From Flavobacterium sufflavum (GTDB lineage: Bacteria; Bacteroidota; Bacteroidia; Flavobacteriales; Flavobacteriaceae), in the NCBI RefSeq assembly GCF_004016525.1, contig NZ_SACJ01000002.1, forward strand, positions 574,100 through 638,099: a stretch of DNA of 64,000 bases, in the 5' to 3' direction. The position numbers and the translations under genes are program-made. Numbering within the stretch: the stretch's first letter is position 1; every line of letters starts with the position of its first letter. Shown here in pieces: positions 62,020-64,000 of the stretch. The notes beneath the pieces were generated by a model. It was not told where the DNA came from, made no database searches, and worked only from the letters and a program-made list of their open reading frames with translations.

Positions 62020-63681
62020 ATGAAATGTTCTATTAAAAAATTAATGCTAATAATTGGCTTAGCCTTTTTTTTACTTTTTAGTTGTAACTCTGAAACTGAA
62101 AGTCCTAATGTGGAAAAATCACAAGGCAGTACCTCAAAGATGGCTGCATCTTTAAAGATGGCTACAGCTATGGCACTTACTTGCAATGCTCAGGCGGAAC
62201 AGACAGATTATAATATTTATCGCATGGTTTCTGATGGTACTAGGATTGGTGATGTAATGCCATATTATGATACAACAACAAATGCATTTTATATATATTA
62301 TCTTAAAGATATATGGAATGATGCAATCAATAAGCGACATCCATGGTATGGTTTTAAAACAACTGATTTTTATAACTATACAGAACTTTCTTCGGGCGAG
62401 ATTTTAAGCTGCAGTACGAATAGCTGTGCACAGAATTTTGCTTTGGGTACCGGTAATGTTATCAAAAGTGGAACTAAGTTTTATGCTTTCTATACAGGTC
62501 ATAACCCAAACTATCCTTCATCGTGTGTAACAAAAAAAGAAGGTATAATGCTTGCAACTTCTTCAAGCTTAAATAGTAACTTTACTCCCAAAACTACTTT
62601 TACTACTATTTATCCACCTGTTGGTCTTGGGTTTGACGAGACCCAAAATTTCAGAGACCCTTATGTTTTTTGGGATGCAACTACCTCTACATATATAATG
62701 TTGGTATCTGCAAGAAAGCAAGATGGAGGTGGTAACTGGAAGGGTGTTATCGCTAAGTATTCATCAACGAATCTTTTAAATTGGACCTATAACAATATTA
62801 TATATGATGGTGGTGCTCAAAACTTTTTTATGATGGAAACACCTGAAATATTTAAGATGGGAAGCACCTACTATCTTATGTTTTCTGATATAGATAGTAA
62901 ATATGTTTACTACCGAAAAAGCAGTTCAGTCAATGGTCCTTGGAGTTTGCCTGTAGGACAAGATAGGCTTGATGGTACTGGATTTTATGCTGCCAAAACT
63001 GCAACAGATGGTACGGATAGGTATATTTTTGCATGGACAAATATACTTTCAGGAAATACAGATGCAGGTACATGGGCATGGGGTGGAAATTTAGCCGTAC
63101 ATAAAATATATCAAAAAAGTAATGGTGATCTTGCTGTAGCAATTCCGCACACTTTAAAGAATAAGATGGAAACGACTAATTATACTCCGGTACAAAACAG
63201 TCAATGGGGGAATGTAAATCCGTTGGTTGGAGGTCTATCATACGAATTAACAAGCCCGGCAGATTTTGATGTGGCTAATATAATTTATGATCCAATCAGT
63301 CTTGCTCGCTATAAGATCAGTGCCACTGTTTCTTATTCTAACTGTAATAAGGATTTCGGTTTTATGATTGGAGCATGCGATGGGTATGAAAATTTTTATA
63401 GCTTAAGGTTTGTACCATCGCAAAACAGATTCAGTCTCGACAAAATAAACCGCTCAGCCCTTACAACTACCACTATTGCATATAATGATGTTCCTTATGT
63501 ATTTGCTGCTAATACAGACTATGATATTCAGATTGTGATTGAAAATTCAATGCTCGTGGTGTATATTAATAATGAAGTAGCATTGACTAATAGGTTATAC
63601 AAGGCCTCAAACACTAGTTGGGGAATATTTGCAGATAACAGTACGGTCAAGTTCAACAATATTAAAGTGAGCATACCTTAG
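62020..63681 (+). CDS. GH32-like lipoprotein with C-terminal beta-sandwich
   Basis: The 553-residue protein has a lipobox (FFLLFSCNSE, Cys22). Its five-bladed-propeller-type catalytic domain (about residues 65-375) resembles the GH32 clan: RIGDVMPYYDTTTNAFYIYY supplies an Asp at the nucleophile position, NFRDPYVFWD is the RDP transition-state motif, and MMETPEIFKMG supplies a Glu at the acid/base position. The canonical WMNDPNG and WEC forms are replaced, so this is a divergent subgroup. A second domain (about 390-553) has a lectin- or laminin-like beta-sandwich look (SYELTSPADFDVANIIYDPI) seen after GH32 domains in Bacteroidota. Possibly levan or inulin binding and cleavage at the cell surface. 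Confidence 0.82.
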   Translation: MKCSIKKLMLIIGLAFFLLFSCNSETESPNVEKSQGSTSKMAASLKMATAMALTCNAQAEQTDYNIYRMVSDGTRIGDVMPYYDTTTNAFYIYYLKDIWNDAINKRHPWYGFKTTDFYNYTELSSGEILSCSTNSCAQNFALGTGNVIKSGTKFYAFYTGHNPNYPSSCVTKKEGIMLATSSSLNSNFTPKTTFTTIYPPVGLGFDETQNFRDPYVFWDATTSTYIMLVSARKQDGGGNWKGVIAKYSSTNLLNWTYNNIIYDGGAQNFFMMETPEIFKMGSTYYLMFSDIDSKYVYYRKSSSVNGPWSLPVGQDRLDGTGFYAAKTATDGTDRYIFAWTNILSGNTDAGTWAWGGNLAVHKIYQKSNGDLAVAIPHTLKNKMETTNYTPVQNSQWGNVNPLVGGLSYELTSPADFDVANIIYDPISLARYKISATVSYSNCNKDFGFMIGACDGYENFYSLRFVPSQNRFSLDKINRSALTTTTIAYNDVPYVFAANTDYDIQIVIENSMLVVYINNEVALTNRLYKASNTSWGIFADNSTVKFNNIKVSIP

Positions 63682-63710
63682 GGATTCTAGTAATTAAATG
63701 GATAAGGGAA

Positions 63711-63745
63711 AGGCTATCTTACAAGTTGTGAGATAGCCTCTTTTT
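63711..63745 (+). terminator. Terminator after the GH32-like gene
   Basis: AGGCTATCT (63711-63719) pairs with AGATAGCCT (63731-63739), extended inward by a few pairs, followed by CTTTTT. No feature is visible from 63746 to the window end. Confidence 0.9.
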
Positions 63746-64000
63746 CTGTTTTTTGTTCGGATTCCTTCGGAGCATATATTTCAAATATTCAATTCACACA
63801 GACTTGATTTAGTGTCCCATCCAGAAATAGAGATACACAAAAGAAGATAAGTTAACTCGTTAGTTGTAATTATTAAATAACGTGAGTTCGATATAAACTT
63901 ATTGAAAAAGTACTAATTGTTTTGTGTCTAGGAAATTATTTTTCAAAGACGGTTTTTTGTCTGCAAAGTTGTAAGCAATCAGAGCGGAAAAAATATTATT

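Overview
The window is a low-GC chromosome segment of a Bacteroidota bacterium, most probably a Flavobacterium or a close relative. The evidence is a dcw cell-division cluster with a very long FtsZ tail, two SusC/SusD pairs, two hybrid two-component regulators carrying periplasmic sugar-binding domains, and promoters of the Bacteroidota type (TTTG, 17-19 bp, TAnnTTTG).

Layout. 1-10070: murD-ftsW-murG-murC-ftsQ-ftsA-ftsZ, a strong terminator, then a YqeY-like gene. 10124-10830: an intact tRNA-Arg(TCG), a frameshifted GIY-YIG gene, a decayed second tRNA-Arg copy split by two small GC-rich palindromes, and several terminators. 11053-28971: a sulfur region in two transcription units. The first encodes SusC/SusD, two formylglycine-type sulfatases each followed by a tiny membrane protein, a fatty-acid-hydroxylase-family membrane enzyme and a rhodanese-thioredoxin protein. 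The second encodes a formylglycine-generating enzyme, serine acetyltransferase, cysteine synthase, a family 2A encapsulin shell and its cysteine desulfurase cargo. 29174-33973: an accessory stretch with an LRR-Roc-COR-TIR protein, a DUF2461 protein and unusual repeats. 33992-38871: Crp-like and Rrf2-like regulators facing O-acetylhomoserine sulfhydrylase and homoserine dehydrogenase. 39064-39879: an MtfA-like peptidase. 40185-63681: a polysaccharide/oligosaccharide utilisation locus (GH27, GH36, GH32, GH13, fructokinase, MFS transporter, SusC/SusD) between two paralogous hybrid regulators, with a second GH32-like lipoprotein at the end. The gene set fits sucrose and raffinose-family oligosaccharides.

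Main discovery. Three sulfur units share one 5' architecture. Each has a TAnnTTTG promoter, a nearby inverted repeat of the form TCTAT-N7-RYAGA (core AAATTA or AGAATTA), and a short unannotated ORF rich in cysteine: MQLNQVFVNPGRVCCCC at 11170, MQDLFACGILCLMCCC at 22766, and a 28-residue Cys/Met-rich peptide at 36175 followed by an intrinsic terminator. I infer a cysteine/methionine-sensing leader-peptide system, probably layered on a transcription factor (the Rrf2-like protein at 34958-35416 is a candidate). It would couple organosulfate import and desulfation, sulfatase maturation, cysteine synthesis, encapsulated sulfur storage and methionine synthesis. The leaders, operators and promoters are seen directly; the mechanism and the regulator are inferred.
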